Source: Streptococcus pseudopneumoniae
GTDB lineage: Bacteria; Bacillota; Bacilli; Lactobacillales; Streptococcaceae
Length of the DNA stretch: 64,000 bases
Assembly: GCF_001074155.1 (NCBI RefSeq)
Contig: NZ_JUUZ01000032.1
Coordinates: 32,669-96,668, forward strand
Reading direction: 5' to 3'
This document shows positions 52,425 to 62,059 of the stretch, piece after piece (within the stretch, counting starts at the first letter, position 1; every line of letters starts with the position of its first letter). The translations under genes were made by a program, and so were the position numbers. The notes under the pieces were generated by a model. The model did no database searches and was not told where the DNA came from. It saw only the letters and a list, made by a program, of their open reading frames with translations.

Positions 52425-53645
52425 ATGGGCATTTCAAAAACAAAAAATGGATCCTATAGGCTTAGAGTATATATACCCGACGACGTCCAAGGAAAGCTGG
52501 GGATTGGAAAACGATTTGAAAAAAGATTCAAAACTCGCAGAGAAGCAAAGGAAGCAGAAATAAAGTTAGCGGTTGACATTGAAAATGCACGTTTAGGAAA
52601 GGCTTCTACTTTATCTCAAAGGAAAGGAGATATTCTATTCAAAGACTTTTATAAAGATATTTGGCTAGAACCTTATAAAGCAGGGCAAGCCACTGCTACC
52701 ATTAAACCACCTACAGCAGTAACCATCTTTCAAACAGAAAATCTCTTTCGTTTGCAGATTCTTCCCGTTCTAGGTAATTATTCTATTGATCATCTCAATG
52801 AAAACAAACAACTAGTTTTGTCACTTCTTACCCCATTATCAAATTCTTATGCCAACTTTAAATCTATTAGAGGGTACGTCAATTCTGTCTTGGACTGGGC
52901 AGAAGAGCTTGAATATATTCAAGTCAATAAGGTAAAAAAGACAATCAGTAGAATTAAAGCTAATAAAAAACTAGCACTCAAAGAAAGTAAAAAGTTTGAA
53001 GACTTAACATTAAATGAGGAGGAACTTAAACAATGGCTACAAGCATTTGATGAAGATCTAAAAAATGATCGAATGGAATTAAAAGATTATGCTTTGTTCT
53101 ATACGACATTCTTTTTATCAGATAGAAAATCAGAAACCTATGCTCTCCAATGGAAACATATCAATTTTGAAAAAAATGAAATTCTCATTGAACAAGCATT
53201 AGACAAATTCGGGAATCTGAAATCAACCAAAGGAAATAAAAAAACTCTATTTAAAGCACCTAAAGAACTAATGAATATCCTGACCGTTTGGAAAATAGAA
53301 CAAAAAAAGCAACTAAAGCTGTTTGGAATCAAACAGAATGAAAAGCAATTCGTTTTTACATATAACAATAGAAAAAATGGTATTAACGTTCCACTTCATA
53401 TTGATTATCTTAATCATCGAATGAATACTATTCGAAGAAGACATCCGGAACTTCCTCCAGCATCTCCTCACAAATTAAGACACACTGGAGCAACTTTGGC
53501 AAGACGAGCTGGAATATCATTAAATGCTATTTCAGAAGCACTTACTCATAGTGACATCCAAATAACGAAGACTTATGTCAATACTACTGAAACAGTAAAT
53601 CAAACAGCAGGAGAAATAGCCTTTAGAAGTCTCAAAAAGCAATAG
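52425..53645 (+). CDS. int: Tyrosine integrase of the ICE
   Basis: 406 residues. N-terminal arm-binding domain (about 1-60), SAM-like core-binding domain (about 65-170), catalytic domain with Arg in FLSDRKSETYALQW, the HxxR box HKLRHTGATLARRAG, His in ALTHSDIQ and the Tyr nucleophile in TKTYVNT. Tn916/ICESt3-like Int. The gene ends 107 bases from the rpsI stop, so this integrase recombines the att core in rpsI. A row of GGGTGAA units follows it at once. Confidence 0.93.
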   Translation: MGISKTKNGSYRLRVYIPDDVQGKLGIGKRFEKRFKTRREAKEAEIKLAVDIENARLGKASTLSQRKGDILFKDFYKDIWLEPYKAGQATATIKPPTAVTIFQTENLFRLQILPVLGNYSIDHLNENKQLVLSLLTPLSNSYANFKSIRGYVNSVLDWAEELEYIQVNKVKKTISRIKANKKLALKESKKFEDLTLNEEELKQWLQAFDEDLKNDRMELKDYALFYTTFFLSDRKSETYALQWKHINFEKNEILIEQALDKFGNLKSTKGNKKTLFKAPKELMNILTVWKIEQKKQLKLFGIKQNEKQFVFTYNNRKNGINVPLHIDYLNHRMNTIRRRHPELPPASPHKLRHTGATLARRAGISLNAISEALTHSDIQITKTYVNTTETVNQTAGEIAFRSLKKQ

Positions 53646-53678
53646 GGTGAACTTGGGGTGAATTTTGGGGTGAACTTT
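53646..53678. repeat. Tandem GGGGTGAA units (putative integrase arm-type sites)
   Basis: Three units of the form GGGTGAAC/TTT follow each other directly after the integrase stop codon, 11 to 13 bases apart. One unit recurs at 10477-10492 in the relic end. Helically phased short repeats beside the core are typical of arm-type binding sites for tyrosine integrases. Confidence 0.6.
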
Positions 53679-53696
53679 AGTTTTTTGAACAAAAAA

Positions 53697-53726
53697 AGAC
53701 ATCCAAGAGAAAATTCTTGAATGTCT
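53697..53726 (-). terminator. Terminator of the rpsI operon, carried by the ICE end
   Basis: AGACATCCAAG (53697-53707) pairs with CTTGAATGTCT (53716-53726) with one mismatch, and a long T-run follows on the minus strand. It lies outside the rpsI core on the ICE side, so the element supplies the terminator of the operon that it enters. Confidence 0.8.
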
Positions 53727-53751
53727 GTAAACGTTGATATAATCGTGTTGA

Positions 53752-54144
53752 TTAACGTTTTGAGAATTGTGAAGCTTTACGAGCTTTCTTAAGACCTGGT
53801 TTCTTACGTTCAACTTTACGTGAGTCACGTGTAAGAAGTCCTGCGCGTTTCAATGAATCGCGGAAGTCTGGGTCTACTTGAAGAAGGGCACGAGCGATAC
53901 CGTGACGGATAGCTCCTGCTTGACCAGCGTATCCACCACCTACAACGTTAACGAAAACGTCGTATGAACCTACAGTTGAAGTAACTGCGAATGGTTGGTT
54001 GATGACCAAACGAAGGTCAGCGTGTGGGATGTACTCTTCAACATCTTTTTTGTTAACAGTGATTTTACCAGTTCCTGGAACAAGGCGAACGCGTGCAACA
54101 GCGTTTTTACGACGTCCAGTACCTGCATATTGTGCTTGTGACAT
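53752..54144 (-). CDS. rpsI: 30S ribosomal protein S9
   Basis: 130 residues, full length, starting [19 protein letters not shown] and ending KASQFSKR, as in S. pneumoniae. It is a small-subunit protein whose basic C-terminal tail reaches toward the P-site tRNA. The last codons are the ICE integration site and are supplied or restored by the element, so the protein remains normal. Cotranscribed with rplM, 18 bases upstream. Confidence 0.98.
   Translation of the reverse strand: MSQAQYAGTGRRKNAVARVRLVPGTGKITVNKKDVEEYIPHADLRLVINQPFAVTSTVGSYDVFVNVVGGGYAGQAGAIRHGIARALLQVDPDFRDSLKRAGLLTRDSRKVERKKPGLKKARKASQFSKR
53774..53801. repeat. Right attachment core inside rpsI
   Basis: It is identical to 10581-10608 over 28 bases and encodes part of the C-terminal RpsI sequence PGLKKARKA on the minus strand. 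Integration here keeps the reading frame and restores the gene end. Confidence 0.9.
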
Positions 54145-54162
54145 ACTTTATTGTTCCTTTCC

Positions 54163-54609
54163 TTAGATAAGTCCTGAAATATCAAGAACTTCTGGTTGTT
54201 GTGCAGCGTGAGTGTGCTCAGCTCCAACGAATACTTTCAATTTCATACCTTGAGCGCGGCCAAGAGTATTGTGTGGAAGCATACCTTTAACTGATTTCTC
54301 GATTAAACGAACTGCATTTTTAGAACGAAGTTCACCAGCAGAGATTGATTTCAATCCACCTGGGTGGTTTGAGTGAGTGTAGTAGATCTTATCAGATGCT
54401 TTTTTACCAGTCAATTTAACTTTTTCAGCATTGATAACGATTACGAAGTCACCTGTATCAGTGTGTGGTGTGAATGTTGGTTTGTTTTTTCCGCGAAGTA
54501 CGCTAGCAACAACTGCTGAAAGGCGTCCAAGAGGTACATCAGTTGCGTCAACAACGTACCATTTGCGTTCTACTTGGCCTGGTTTAGCCATGAATGTAGT
54601 TTTGTTCAT
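54163..54609 (-). CDS. rplM: 50S ribosomal protein L13
   Basis: 148 residues. Standard length and features ([49 protein letters not shown]). An early-assembly protein of the large subunit. Its transcript begins with a structured L13 leader, and rpsI follows in the operon. Confidence 0.98.
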   Translation of the reverse strand: MNKTTFMAKPGQVERKWYVVDATDVPLGRLSAVVASVLRGKNKPTFTPHTDTGDFVIVINAEKVKLTGKKASDKIYYTHSNHPGGLKSISAGELRSKNAVRLIEKSVKGMLPHNTLGRAQGMKLKVFVGAEHTHAAQQPEVLDISGLI

Positions 54610-54712
54610 GATTTCTCCTATATGAATGTCGTTTTTGTTTACAGGGCGGATGTTCCGGTCCGCGGGGTATTTGAAAGGTTCCGGGGCCTTACAAATGGGG
54701 TAAACAATACCG
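54610..54712 (-). ncRNA. L13 leader RNA (ribosomal protein leader)
   Basis: The 100 bases between the promoter and rplM contain GC-rich paired elements unlike the surrounding AT-rich DNA (GGCGG near 54710 and CCGCC near 54640; GGCCCCGGAACC and GGACCGGAACATCC-type segments). This size, place and composition fit the Firmicute L13 leader motif, proposed to bind L13 and regulate the operon. The exact structure was not computed. Confidence 0.75.
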
Positions 54713-54718
54713 CCTACT

Positions 54719-54748
54719 ATTGTATCAAAATTCTCAGATAAAAGTCAA
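54719..54748 (-). promoter_or_regulatory. rplM-rpsI promoter
   Basis: On the minus strand there is TTGACT (54743-54748), 18 bases and TACAAT (54719-54724), directly upstream of the L13 leader. Confidence 0.85.
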
Positions 54749-54768
54749 GCGGTTGGGAAAATATTTTT

Positions 54769-55476
54769 TCATTTTTGCCAGATTCGTAGTCTTCTTTCAC
54801 CCTTCTCCTCAAGCATTGTCTGAAAAGCCTTAGAGACTAAGTAAATGGCACAAGTCAAGAACAACGTAACAACTAGATAATTGATCAAATGACCGTGGTT
54901 TCCAACCAATGGTGGTTTTGTCAAAAATCCATAATCTCCACCCGTCATTAGATTAACCACAAATATCACAGCATTAAGGGAAGTTGTGATGACTAGGATT
55001 CGTTTGAAATCTAATAAACTGGCATCGTAGTCCTTCAAAAGATAAATCAAGGAATTTCCAAGAAGGGCTAAATGTCCGAAAATAAAGGACAATATAGCGA
55101 TGTGGGGGAAGGGATAGGGATCTGGCACTGGATAAACAAAGGCTGCCAAAGTCCCGAAGGTTCCCAGCACAGCAAAGTACTGTTTAACTCTAGAGACACC
55201 TGGTGTCAAAAGCACTACAAACATTGCTAAACGGCAATGATAAAAAGGCAGACTTTCTGTTAGAGGCATCTGATTAACCAAATACCAACCGTAGAGCAGA
55301 ATTAACTGTACCGCCTGTAAAACCTGGAAAAATCGTTGACAAGCTTTTTTATCACCATAGCGATAAGCAAGGAATACAGTCACTGCCAATAATGTAAATA
55401 GACTTCCATACCAAAGAAGGTCAAATTGGGGTGGCTCCGTCGGCTGGGTTGTAAATAAAGCATCCCAAACATTCAT
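54769..55476 (-). CDS. YwaF-like (TIGR02206) integral membrane protein
   Basis: 235 residues with about seven membrane helices. The phrases SLPFYHCRLAMFVVLL and PLVGNHGHLINYLVV are typical of the TIGR02206/YwaF family, whose function is not known. A single gene, between the rplM promoter and murF. The interval 55477-55622 shows nothing that I can support. Confidence 0.85.
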   Translation of the reverse strand: MNVWDALFTTQPTEPPQFDLLWYGSLFTLLAVTVFLAYRYGDKKACQRFFQVLQAVQLILLYGWYLVNQMPLTESLPFYHCRLAMFVVLLTPGVSRVKQYFAVLGTFGTLAAFVYPVPDPYPFPHIAILSFIFGHLALLGNSLIYLLKDYDASLLDFKRILVITTSLNAVIFVVNLMTGGDYGFLTKPPLVGNHGHLINYLVVTLFLTCAIYLVSKAFQTMLEEKGERRLRIWQK

Positions 55477-55622
55477 ATAATTTTCCTCATTTTCATATAA
55501 GCCACCTCTTACTTATCTCCATAGAGCCTAGCTTACATTTATTTCTTATATTTTTGTGTCCCAAAGAAGCTGATTCTTCGAGACAAATTAACTCTTAAAA
55601 ATTTTTTCTTAATAGAATACCA

Positions 55623-56990
55623 TTAGTCTTCTTGCAAACTTTCTACTAGCTTAGCTAGGTTCATAGAGTTGGAACCTTTAAGTAGAATTTGGTCATTTGC
55701 ACCAAGACTCTCCTTGACTTGTTTGACCATGGCTTCAAACTGGTCTTCATCAGCTGTTTTCTTAAAGTAATAAACATGACCGATTGGGAACATTTGACTG
55801 GCTAGTTGGGCCAATTCCGCAATGTCTTCACCGTAGAAAATAACGGTATCAAGTACATCAGGTGATAGGCTCAAAATCATTTGATTATGAAGTTGAACAG
55901 ACTGGCCTCCAAGTTCTTTCATATCCGCCAAAACTGCGATTTTCTTGCCACCTTCATTAGCTGGGATAGCAGAGAAAGTTTCTAAAATCAACTTCATGGC
56001 TGTTGGGTTGGCATTGTAGACATCTGATAGGATATCTGCACCGTTGGCAGCCTTTTTCCACTCGGTACGATTGCGAGTCAATTCAAGATCCTGGAAGGCT
56101 TGACCTATCTGCTCTTCAGTCACTCCTTCTTGCAGGGCAACGTAAGAAGCAATCATAGCATTAGTCGCATTGTACTTACCAGTTACTGGTAAATCAAGGG
56201 ATTTCTCCAGGAAATTAGCCTTAAAACTCAAGCTATCCTTACGCTCAATCAATTCTGTAATTTCGAGTTCTGCACCCGGACCAAAACGAACTACTTTTTG
56301 GTCAGCAGGTAGATAATCCTCTACAATGGGATCAGCTGGCGCCAAGAGCAAGCTACCTTTCTCCATACCATCAGCAATCTGTAATTTACCTTTGGCAATC
56401 TCAGAACGATCCTTGAAGAAGGCCAAATGAGCCTCTCCGACCAGAGTCACAATAGCTGTTTTCGGATGAGCCAGTTCAGACAAAAGATGAATATCTCCCA
56501 AGTGATCCTGCCCCATCTCCAAGACCAATTTCTCAGTGTCATCTGGCATATGAAGAACTGTATAGGGTAAGCCAATCTCGTTATTGTAATTTCCTTGCGT
56601 TTTGTAGGTTTTGTAGCTTGTAGAAAGTAAATGAGCCAACATATCCTTGGTCGTTGTCTTCCCATTTGAACCTGTAACAGCAAAGACATCTACACCTGTT
56701 TTTTGAAGGTAATAGGCTGCAAGAGCTTGAAAGGCTGTCAAAACATCCTCTACTAAAATATAAGGATAACCTGCTACTTCTTTCTCTGACAAGGTTACAG
56801 CAGCGCCGTTTTCAAAAGCCGTCTCGATAAAGTCATGACCATCACGCGCCCCCTTGAGTGGCACAAATAGATCACCAGGCCCAATCAAACGACTATCAAA
56901 CTCTGCCTTAACTAGTGGGCTGTCCGCATAGCTTGTCACATCATTTTTTGCACTGACAACACGCGCAACTTCGTGAATCGTAAGTTTCAT
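55623..56990 (-). CDS. murF: UDP-N-acetylmuramoyl-tripeptide--D-alanyl-D-alanine ligase
   Basis: 455 residues, normal length. It adds D-Ala-D-Ala to the UDP-MurNAc tripeptide, the last cytoplasmic step of peptidoglycan precursor synthesis. Mur ligase motifs are clear: the ATP loop VTGSNGKTTTKDML at about 108, the NEIGLPYTVL region, and SDVYNANPTAMK in the C-terminal domain. It lies downstream of ddl, which makes its D-Ala-D-Ala substrate; a terminator between them suggests partly separate expression. Confidence 0.97.
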   Translation of the reverse strand: MKLTIHEVARVVSAKNDVTSYADSPLVKAEFDSRLIGPGDLFVPLKGARDGHDFIETAFENGAAVTLSEKEVAGYPYILVEDVLTAFQALAAYYLQKTGVDVFAVTGSNGKTTTKDMLAHLLSTSYKTYKTQGNYNNEIGLPYTVLHMPDDTEKLVLEMGQDHLGDIHLLSELAHPKTAIVTLVGEAHLAFFKDRSEIAKGKLQIADGMEKGSLLLAPADPIVEDYLPADQKVVRFGPGAELEITELIERKDSLSFKANFLEKSLDLPVTGKYNATNAMIASYVALQEGVTEEQIGQAFQDLELTRNRTEWKKAANGADILSDVYNANPTAMKLILETFSAIPANEGGKKIAVLADMKELGGQSVQLHNQMILSLSPDVLDTVIFYGEDIAELAQLASQMFPIGHVYYFKKTADEDQFEAMVKQVKESLGANDQILLKGSNSMNLAKLVESLQED

Positions 56991-57002
56991 GTTTACTCCT
57001 TT

Positions 57003-57027
57003 AAAAAGGGGCAGGGAGTCTTGCCCC
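57003..57027 (-). terminator. Terminator after ddl
   Basis: GGGGCA (57008-57013) and TGCCCC (57022-57027) pair, with TTTTTAA following on the minus strand. It lies between ddl and murF. Confidence 0.7.
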
Positions 57028-57043
57028 GCCCTTATAGCTATCT

Positions 57044-58087
57044 TTACAATAGGTGCGCTTCACGCTTGTTAAAGCTCTCTTTAGCAAGCTCAACCAGACG
57101 CTCGATTAGTTCTGGATAGCTAATCCCCATATTGTCCCAGAGCAAGGGATACATAGACCATTGGGTAAATCCTGGCATGGTATTGAGCTCATTTAGGAAA
57201 ACTTCTCCCTTATCTGTATAGAAGAAGTCACAACGAGACAATCCAAGTCCACCGATAGCACGGAAGGCAGCTTCTGCATTTTTACGCATGACTGCTACTA
57301 CATCATCACTAATCTTGGCTGGAATATCTATCGTAATCTTGTTATCGATGTATTTTGCTTCGTAGTCATAGAAGGCTACGTCCTTGACAACTTCACCAGG
57401 CAGAGTGCTCTTGACATCATAGTTTCCTAAAAGTCCAACTTCGATTTCACGCGCATTGACGCCTTGCTCTACCAAGACACGACTATCATATTTAAAGGCG
57501 AGTTCAAGAGCTTGATGGAGTTCCTCTTTATTTTCAGACTTAGAAATACCAACACTAGAACCCATATTAGATGGTTTGGTAAAGACTGGATAAGTTAATT
57601 TTTCTTCAACTTCTGCGATCTTAGAAGCTAAGTCGTCCCCTTCAACAATGGCTACGTAAGGGACTTGGGCAATCCCAGCAGATTCCAAGACACGTTTAGT
57701 CGTGATTTTGTCCATAGCAAGGCTTGAAGATAAGATGTTGCAACCGACATAAGGCATTTTCAAGACTTCTAGGAAACCTTGAACGGAACCGTCTTCTCCC
57801 ATAGGTCCATGAAGAACTGGAAAAACAACTGCGCCTTCTTCGTAGATGGCACTTGGAGCAATTTTCTTGTCCCAATCAATCGTTTCATTGGTCATGAGAC
57901 GTTCATCTTGGCCAGGAGTTTGGGTAAATTCTTGGGTTTTGATAAAATCACCAGACTGGCTGATAAAGAAAGTTTTGACTTCAAAACGGTCATAGTTAAC
58001 CGCACGCATGACACTCTCAGCTGACAATACAGACACTTCACGCTCTGCACTGCGTCCACCATATAATAGAATAATTGTTTGTTTCAT
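57044..58087 (-). CDS. ddl: D-alanine--D-alanine ligase
   Basis: 347 residues. ATP-grasp ligase that makes D-Ala-D-Ala. Visible motifs are [19 protein letters not shown] at the N-terminus, [13 protein letters not shown], the ATP-grasp strand [16 protein letters not shown], and [16 protein letters not shown] at the C-terminus. The Phe/Tyr selecting D-Ala over D-lactate was not examined in structure. In the wall-synthesis cluster pbp2b-recR-ddl-murF, as in S. pneumoniae. Confidence 0.97.
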   Translation of the reverse strand: MKQTIILLYGGRSAEREVSVLSAESVMRAVNYDRFEVKTFFISQSGDFIKTQEFTQTPGQDERLMTNETIDWDKKIAPSAIYEEGAVVFPVLHGPMGEDGSVQGFLEVLKMPYVGCNILSSSLAMDKITTKRVLESAGIAQVPYVAIVEGDDLASKIAEVEEKLTYPVFTKPSNMGSSVGISKSENKEELHQALELAFKYDSRVLVEQGVNAREIEVGLLGNYDVKSTLPGEVVKDVAFYDYEAKYIDNKITIDIPAKISDDVVAVMRKNAEAAFRAIGGLGLSRCDFFYTDKGEVFLNELNTMPGFTQWSMYPLLWDNMGISYPELIERLVELAKESFNKREAHLL

Positions 58088-58167
58088 ATGATTGTCCTAT
58101 TTCTACTAGAATACTCGCTTTTTAGTATATCACATTTGTTTATTTTTTTAAACTTGAATAGCACAAA

Positions 58168-58198
58168 AGAGACTGGATTAAAAATAAATCCAGTCTCT
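58168..58198 (-). terminator. Terminator after recR
   Basis: The perfect arms AGAGACTGGATT (58168-58179) and AATCCAGTCTCT (58187-58198) are followed by TTTTGTG on the minus strand. It ends the pbp2b-recR transcript. Confidence 0.85.
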
Positions 58199-58253
58199 TG
58201 ATTTCTTATATATCGTATCTACTAGCTAATTGCCTGTTCTATATCCTTACAGA

Positions 58254-58850
58254 CTAAAGTTCTGTACGATTTTCAATAGCTCTTAGGAGCGTTACTTCGT
58301 CCGCATATTCGATATCAGCTCCTACTGCTAGACCTCGTGCTAGACGAGTAACCTTAATCCCCGCGGGTTTGAGTAGCCGAGAGATATACATGGAGGTCGC
58401 CTCACCATCTGCTGTTGCATTGGTGGCTACGATGACCTCAGAAACTTCACCATCCATGAGGCGAGTCATGAGACTTTTCAGGTTGATGTCATCTGGGCTA
58501 ATCCCATTCATAGGGGAAATCAAGCCGTGTAAAACATGGTAAAGTCCGTGGTATTCTTGGATGTTTTCCATAGCAGCAACATCTCTGCTATCCTCCAGAA
58601 CCAGAATCGTAGACTGGTCACGGCTAGGATCAGTACAGATAGAACAAGGATCATCATCTGTCAAACGCCCACAAATAGAGCAATAGGTCAATTCTCGCTT
58701 AGCTGCAAGAAGATTTTTTGCAAATTCATTGACGTCATCATCCGGCATTCCAATAGTATAAAAGGCTAGACGGGTTGCTGTCTTAATCCCAATACCAGGA
58801 AGTTTGGAATAACTGTCAATCAACTTAGCAATAGGTGTTGGATAAAGCAT
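58254..58850 (-). CDS. recR: Recombination mediator protein RecR
   Basis: 198 residues. A helix-hairpin-helix at the N-terminus ([16 protein letters not shown]), a Cys4 zinc finger (CSICGRL...DPCSIC) and a Toprim domain ([24 protein letters not shown]) are all in order. With RecO it loads RecA on gapped DNA. It lies 10 bases after pbp2b and is cotranscribed with it. Confidence 0.97.
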   Translation of the reverse strand: MLYPTPIAKLIDSYSKLPGIGIKTATRLAFYTIGMPDDDVNEFAKNLLAAKRELTYCSICGRLTDDDPCSICTDPSRDQSTILVLEDSRDVAAMENIQEYHGLYHVLHGLISPMNGISPDDINLKSLMTRLMDGEVSEVIVATNATADGEATSMYISRLLKPAGIKVTRLARGLAVGADIEYADEVTLLRAIENRTEL

Positions 58851-58860
58851 GGCTTCCTTT

Positions 58861-60903
58861 CTAGTTCATTGGATGGTGTTGGTTATATAAATTGATAATG
58901 TCGCGAGCAATTGCTGGCCCAACATTTTTGGTTAAATTGGTATTATGAGGAAAGACTACTGCAACTGCAATTTGAGGATTTTCTGTTGGAGCATAGGCCA
59001 CGGCATTGGTATTATTAGCTTCTTGACCACCAGCTACATAGCTTTCACCTGTACCGGTCTTACCACTGATAGAAACAGTGGCGCCATCTGAAAACGCCCG
59101 TCCTGTCGTAAGGGGACTAGTTCCATGCGATACTTGGTAAAATCCTTGGTGCAAGATTGCCATATCTGATTCAGAAATATTGACCTTGTTGATTTCCTTG
59201 GTATCTATTGCTTGGATTAATTCCCCAAGGCCACCCTTATCATTGTTGTCGTATATTCCCTCGACAATATGTGGAGCTAGACGAACACCATTGTTAGCAA
59301 TAGTTGCAACGTACTGGGCTAATTGCATCGGTGTGTAGTTATCAAACTGGCCAAAAGCATTAGTAATGAAATTGGCAAAGTTATACTCTTTGGGAACAAA
59401 TCCAGTAGATTCATCTGGTAGGTCAATCCCAGTCGCAGAACCCAAACCATATTCACCAAAGGTTGAACGCAATTTCCCCATAGCAGACTCTAGATTGCTG
59501 GTGCCGACAAACATATTGGGTTGATAGGTCTGGCCCATGATTCCAAGAGCGGTTTGAACCATGTAAGCATTGGATGAATACTCCAAGGCTTCCACAGCTG
59601 TAATAGGAAAAGATCCATATGCCAATTTATACCAAGAATAAATTGGAGCTGAACCTTGGAAAACAATAGGCTGATCTGTTAAGGTTTGGTTTCCTGATAA
59701 AACACCATTTTCCCAACCTGAGCTGATGGTAGCGGCCTTAACAACCGAACCTGGGACAAAGACATTGGTTACCGTTCCCAAGGAATCAGGAGTCAACTCT
59801 CCCGTTTTCAGGTCATGTTTGAGTCCTGACATAGACAAAACAGCACCTGTTTTGGGGTTAAGGGCGACTGCATACACACCCTCAGAATACTTGGCTCCAC
59901 CATTTCCTAGCTCGGAATTGAAATAACTTTTCAGCAAAGCATCCACGCTATCTTGGAAGGCCAAATCAATGGTCAGCTTGATATTGTTTCCTTTACTACC
60001 TTCCTCAATTGTATCCACACTTTCCATGTTGCCATATTTGTCCAGATGGATTTCTTTTACCGAGCGTTTTCCTTGTAAGGTCTCTTCATATTGCTTTTCC
60101 AAATAGGAGGTTCCAACACGGTCATTTAGAGAATAGCCCTTTTTAAGATAGGCTTCTGCTTCTTCCGCTGGGAGACCGGCTTTTTCACTAGAAACAGTTC
60201 CGACAATAGATGAAAGAGAAGTTTCTAAGACCTTTCGATCCCATGAGGTAGAGATAGAAATACCTGGCAATTCCTTTGAAGCAGAAGCAATTACAGCTAC
60301 CTGTGTTTCACTCAAAGGATCTGTTTGAATATTTCCTGTAGCAAAATTTCCTACTGAATTGAGTTGGCTAAAGAGGTAGATTGCCTTCTTTTCATCCTCG
60401 GAATAGTCCATCTGATTCGCTGCAATACTCTCAGCAGCATTATTATAGAGTTCAGACTCAGAAAGTTGATTGCCATCTGAATCATACCGTTTATCTTTTG
60501 GAAGAGCTTCAACTGTTTTCTTATAAGCTTCGGCATCCGCCAAGTAGTAGTCTGCCATTTGTCGGTCCGTCAACTCTGGAGAGGTGACTGTGACATAGGT
60601 CAACAATTTTTTAGAAATATCCTTCAAATCAGCCGCAGTCATCTTATTGCTTCGTGTAAAGGAAACAACTTGTTTAACGGTATTTTGGACTAAAGGTTTC
60701 CCTGTTGCATCATAGATTTCTCCGCGAGCAGAACCCATGGTTACTCGAGTTTGGCTAGCAGAAGCGAGTTTGTTTTCATAAAAATCCTTATGAAGAACTT
60801 GCATATAAAGCAAACGACCAATAATTGCTAAAAAGAGCAAGATGACGATTGCAAATAACAAATTAAGCCGTGTCGGTATCGAGTGGCTATTGAATTTTCT
60901 CAT
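58861..60903 (-). CDS. pbp2b: Penicillin-binding protein 2b with low-affinity signature residues
   Basis: 680 residues from ATG 60903 (MRKFNSHS, as in pneumococcus); an in-frame ATG at 60918 adds five. One N-terminal membrane helix, a dimerisation domain and a class B transpeptidase domain with SVVK at 386-389, SSN at 443-445 and KTG at 615-617. It builds peripheral wall in ovococci and is a main beta-lactam target. Relative to the recalled susceptible pneumococcal sequence it has Tyr422, Lys426, Leu427, Glu438, Ala446, Gly476, Ser489, Gly619, Gly625, Glu628 and Asn630. Several of these (Ala446, Gly476, Gly619 above all) are known from resistant mosaic alleles. Confidence 0.96.
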   Translation of the reverse strand: MRKFNSHSIPTRLNLLFAIVILLFLAIIGRLLYMQVLHKDFYENKLASASQTRVTMGSARGEIYDATGKPLVQNTVKQVVSFTRSNKMTAADLKDISKKLLTYVTVTSPELTDRQMADYYLADAEAYKKTVEALPKDKRYDSDGNQLSESELYNNAAESIAANQMDYSEDEKKAIYLFSQLNSVGNFATGNIQTDPLSETQVAVIASASKELPGISISTSWDRKVLETSLSSIVGTVSSEKAGLPAEEAEAYLKKGYSLNDRVGTSYLEKQYEETLQGKRSVKEIHLDKYGNMESVDTIEEGSKGNNIKLTIDLAFQDSVDALLKSYFNSELGNGGAKYSEGVYAVALNPKTGAVLSMSGLKHDLKTGELTPDSLGTVTNVFVPGSVVKAATISSGWENGVLSGNQTLTDQPIVFQGSAPIYSWYKLAYGSFPITAVEALEYSSNAYMVQTALGIMGQTYQPNMFVGTSNLESAMGKLRSTFGEYGLGSATGIDLPDESTGFVPKEYNFANFITNAFGQFDNYTPMQLAQYVATIANNGVRLAPHIVEGIYDNNDKGGLGELIQAIDTKEINKVNISESDMAILHQGFYQVSHGTSPLTTGRAFSDGATVSISGKTGTGESYVAGGQEANNTNAVAYAPTENPQIAVAVVFPHNTNLTKNVGPAIARDIINLYNQHHPMN

Positions 60904-61095
60904 ACACATCAATCTCATTTCTAATCAAAATCACACTCTTCATTGTACCATAATTTAGGTAGAAAATTATGGAAAAAGAAAAGACTTTTCCTTTTTGGTC
61001 CAAAAATTATTTTCTATGATATAATGGAGGTAAGCGCTATTTTATTTGTTAGATTTGTCAAAGTAATTTTGGCAAATAGCTATAAAAGGAGTTCC

Positions 61096-61947
61096 ATGAA
61101 TAAGCAAGATATCTCTACGATTATCGACCTTCACTTTGAAGAAATGACCGATTTAGAGCAAGAAATTGCCCGCTATTTTCTGCAGGCAGATACCATAAAT
61201 GATGACTTATCCTCTCAACAAGTCACGCAAAAACTTCATATTTCCCAGGCAGCGCTCACTCGTTTTGCCAAGAAGTGTGGTTTTAAGGGCTATCGAGAAT
61301 TCATCTTCAAATATCAACAACAAAAAGACACTCTTTCTGCTCCTCAACAGGATATGAATCCTTTGACTCAACGAGTTCTCAGAAGTTATGCAAATGTGCG
61401 AGAAATTTCTCAAGGATTGATTGACGATGAGCAGTTGGAACGTGTAGCTCAGATGATTGAGCAATCAGAACGCGTGTATTTTTTCGGAACTGGGAGTTCT
61501 GGTCTAGTTGCACGTGAGATGAAGCTACGTTTTATGAGATTGGGTGTCGTCTGTGAAGCCTTAACAGATCCAGACGGTTTTGCCTGGACGACTAGTATCA
61601 TTGATGAAAAATGTCTGGTCTTTGGTTTTTCCCTCTCAGGAACAACACCGTCCATCATCGATAGTTTATTAGATGCCCAGGATATGGGAGCTAAGACAGT
61701 TCTATTTACAAGTTCACCGAATAAGGATACTCAAGCCTTTACAGAAACTATTTTAGTCGCAGGTCAAAACCAAGCATCTTATATTCAACGAATTTCTGCT
61801 CAGATTCCAATGCTGATTATCATTGATTTACTCTACGCTTATTTCCTAGAGATTGATCGTGAAAGTAAAGAAAAAATCTTTAATAGCTATTGGGAGAATA
61901 ATAGATTGAATGGTTATCGCAGAAACACAAGAAATAGAAAGCCCTGA
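61096..61947 (+). CDS. RpiR-family (MurR-like) transcriptional regulator with SIS domain
   Basis: About 283 residues from ATG 61096 after AAAAGGAG; an earlier in-frame start at 60943 adds 51 residues without a ribosome binding site. Helix-turn-helix of the RpiR type at residues 1-75 (SQAALTRFAKKCGFKGYREF) and a SIS sugar-phosphate-binding domain at about 110-250 (FFGTGSSGLVAREMKLRFMRLG, FSLSGTTPSIID). In pneumococcus a gene of this kind stands next to pbp2b before sialic acid/amino sugar genes, so it may respond to an amino sugar phosphate. Divergent from pbp2b. Confidence 0.88.
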   Translation: MNKQDISTIIDLHFEEMTDLEQEIARYFLQADTINDDLSSQQVTQKLHISQAALTRFAKKCGFKGYREFIFKYQQQKDTLSAPQQDMNPLTQRVLRSYANVREISQGLIDDEQLERVAQMIEQSERVYFFGTGSSGLVAREMKLRFMRLGVVCEALTDPDGFAWTTSIIDEKCLVFGFSLSGTTPSIIDSLLDAQDMGAKTVLFTSSPNKDTQAFTETILVAGQNQASYIQRISAQIPMLIIIDLLYAYFLEIDRESKEKIFNSYWENNRLNGYRRNTRNRKP

Positions 61948-61970
61948 AATTGAAAACAATTCAGGGTTTT
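61942..61970 (+). terminator. Terminator of the RpiR-type gene
   Basis: CCCTGA (61942-61947) and TCAGGG (61961-61966), extended by ATTG/CAAT, are followed by TTTTCT. The stop codon lies in the first arm. Confidence 0.75.
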
Positions 61971-61998
61971 CTATTTAAAATATTTTTCCCCACAAAAA

Positions 61999-62018
61999 GG
62001 AGTCCACTATGGGACTCC
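61999..62018. terminator. Bidirectional terminator between the regulator and surface protein genes
   Basis: GGAGTCC (61999-62005) pairs with GGACTCC (62012-62018), with A-run and T-run on the two sides. Confidence 0.8.
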
Positions 62019-62059
62019 CTTTTTTAGTGTTTAAAACACTTTCTTTGATTTAGTCTCTG

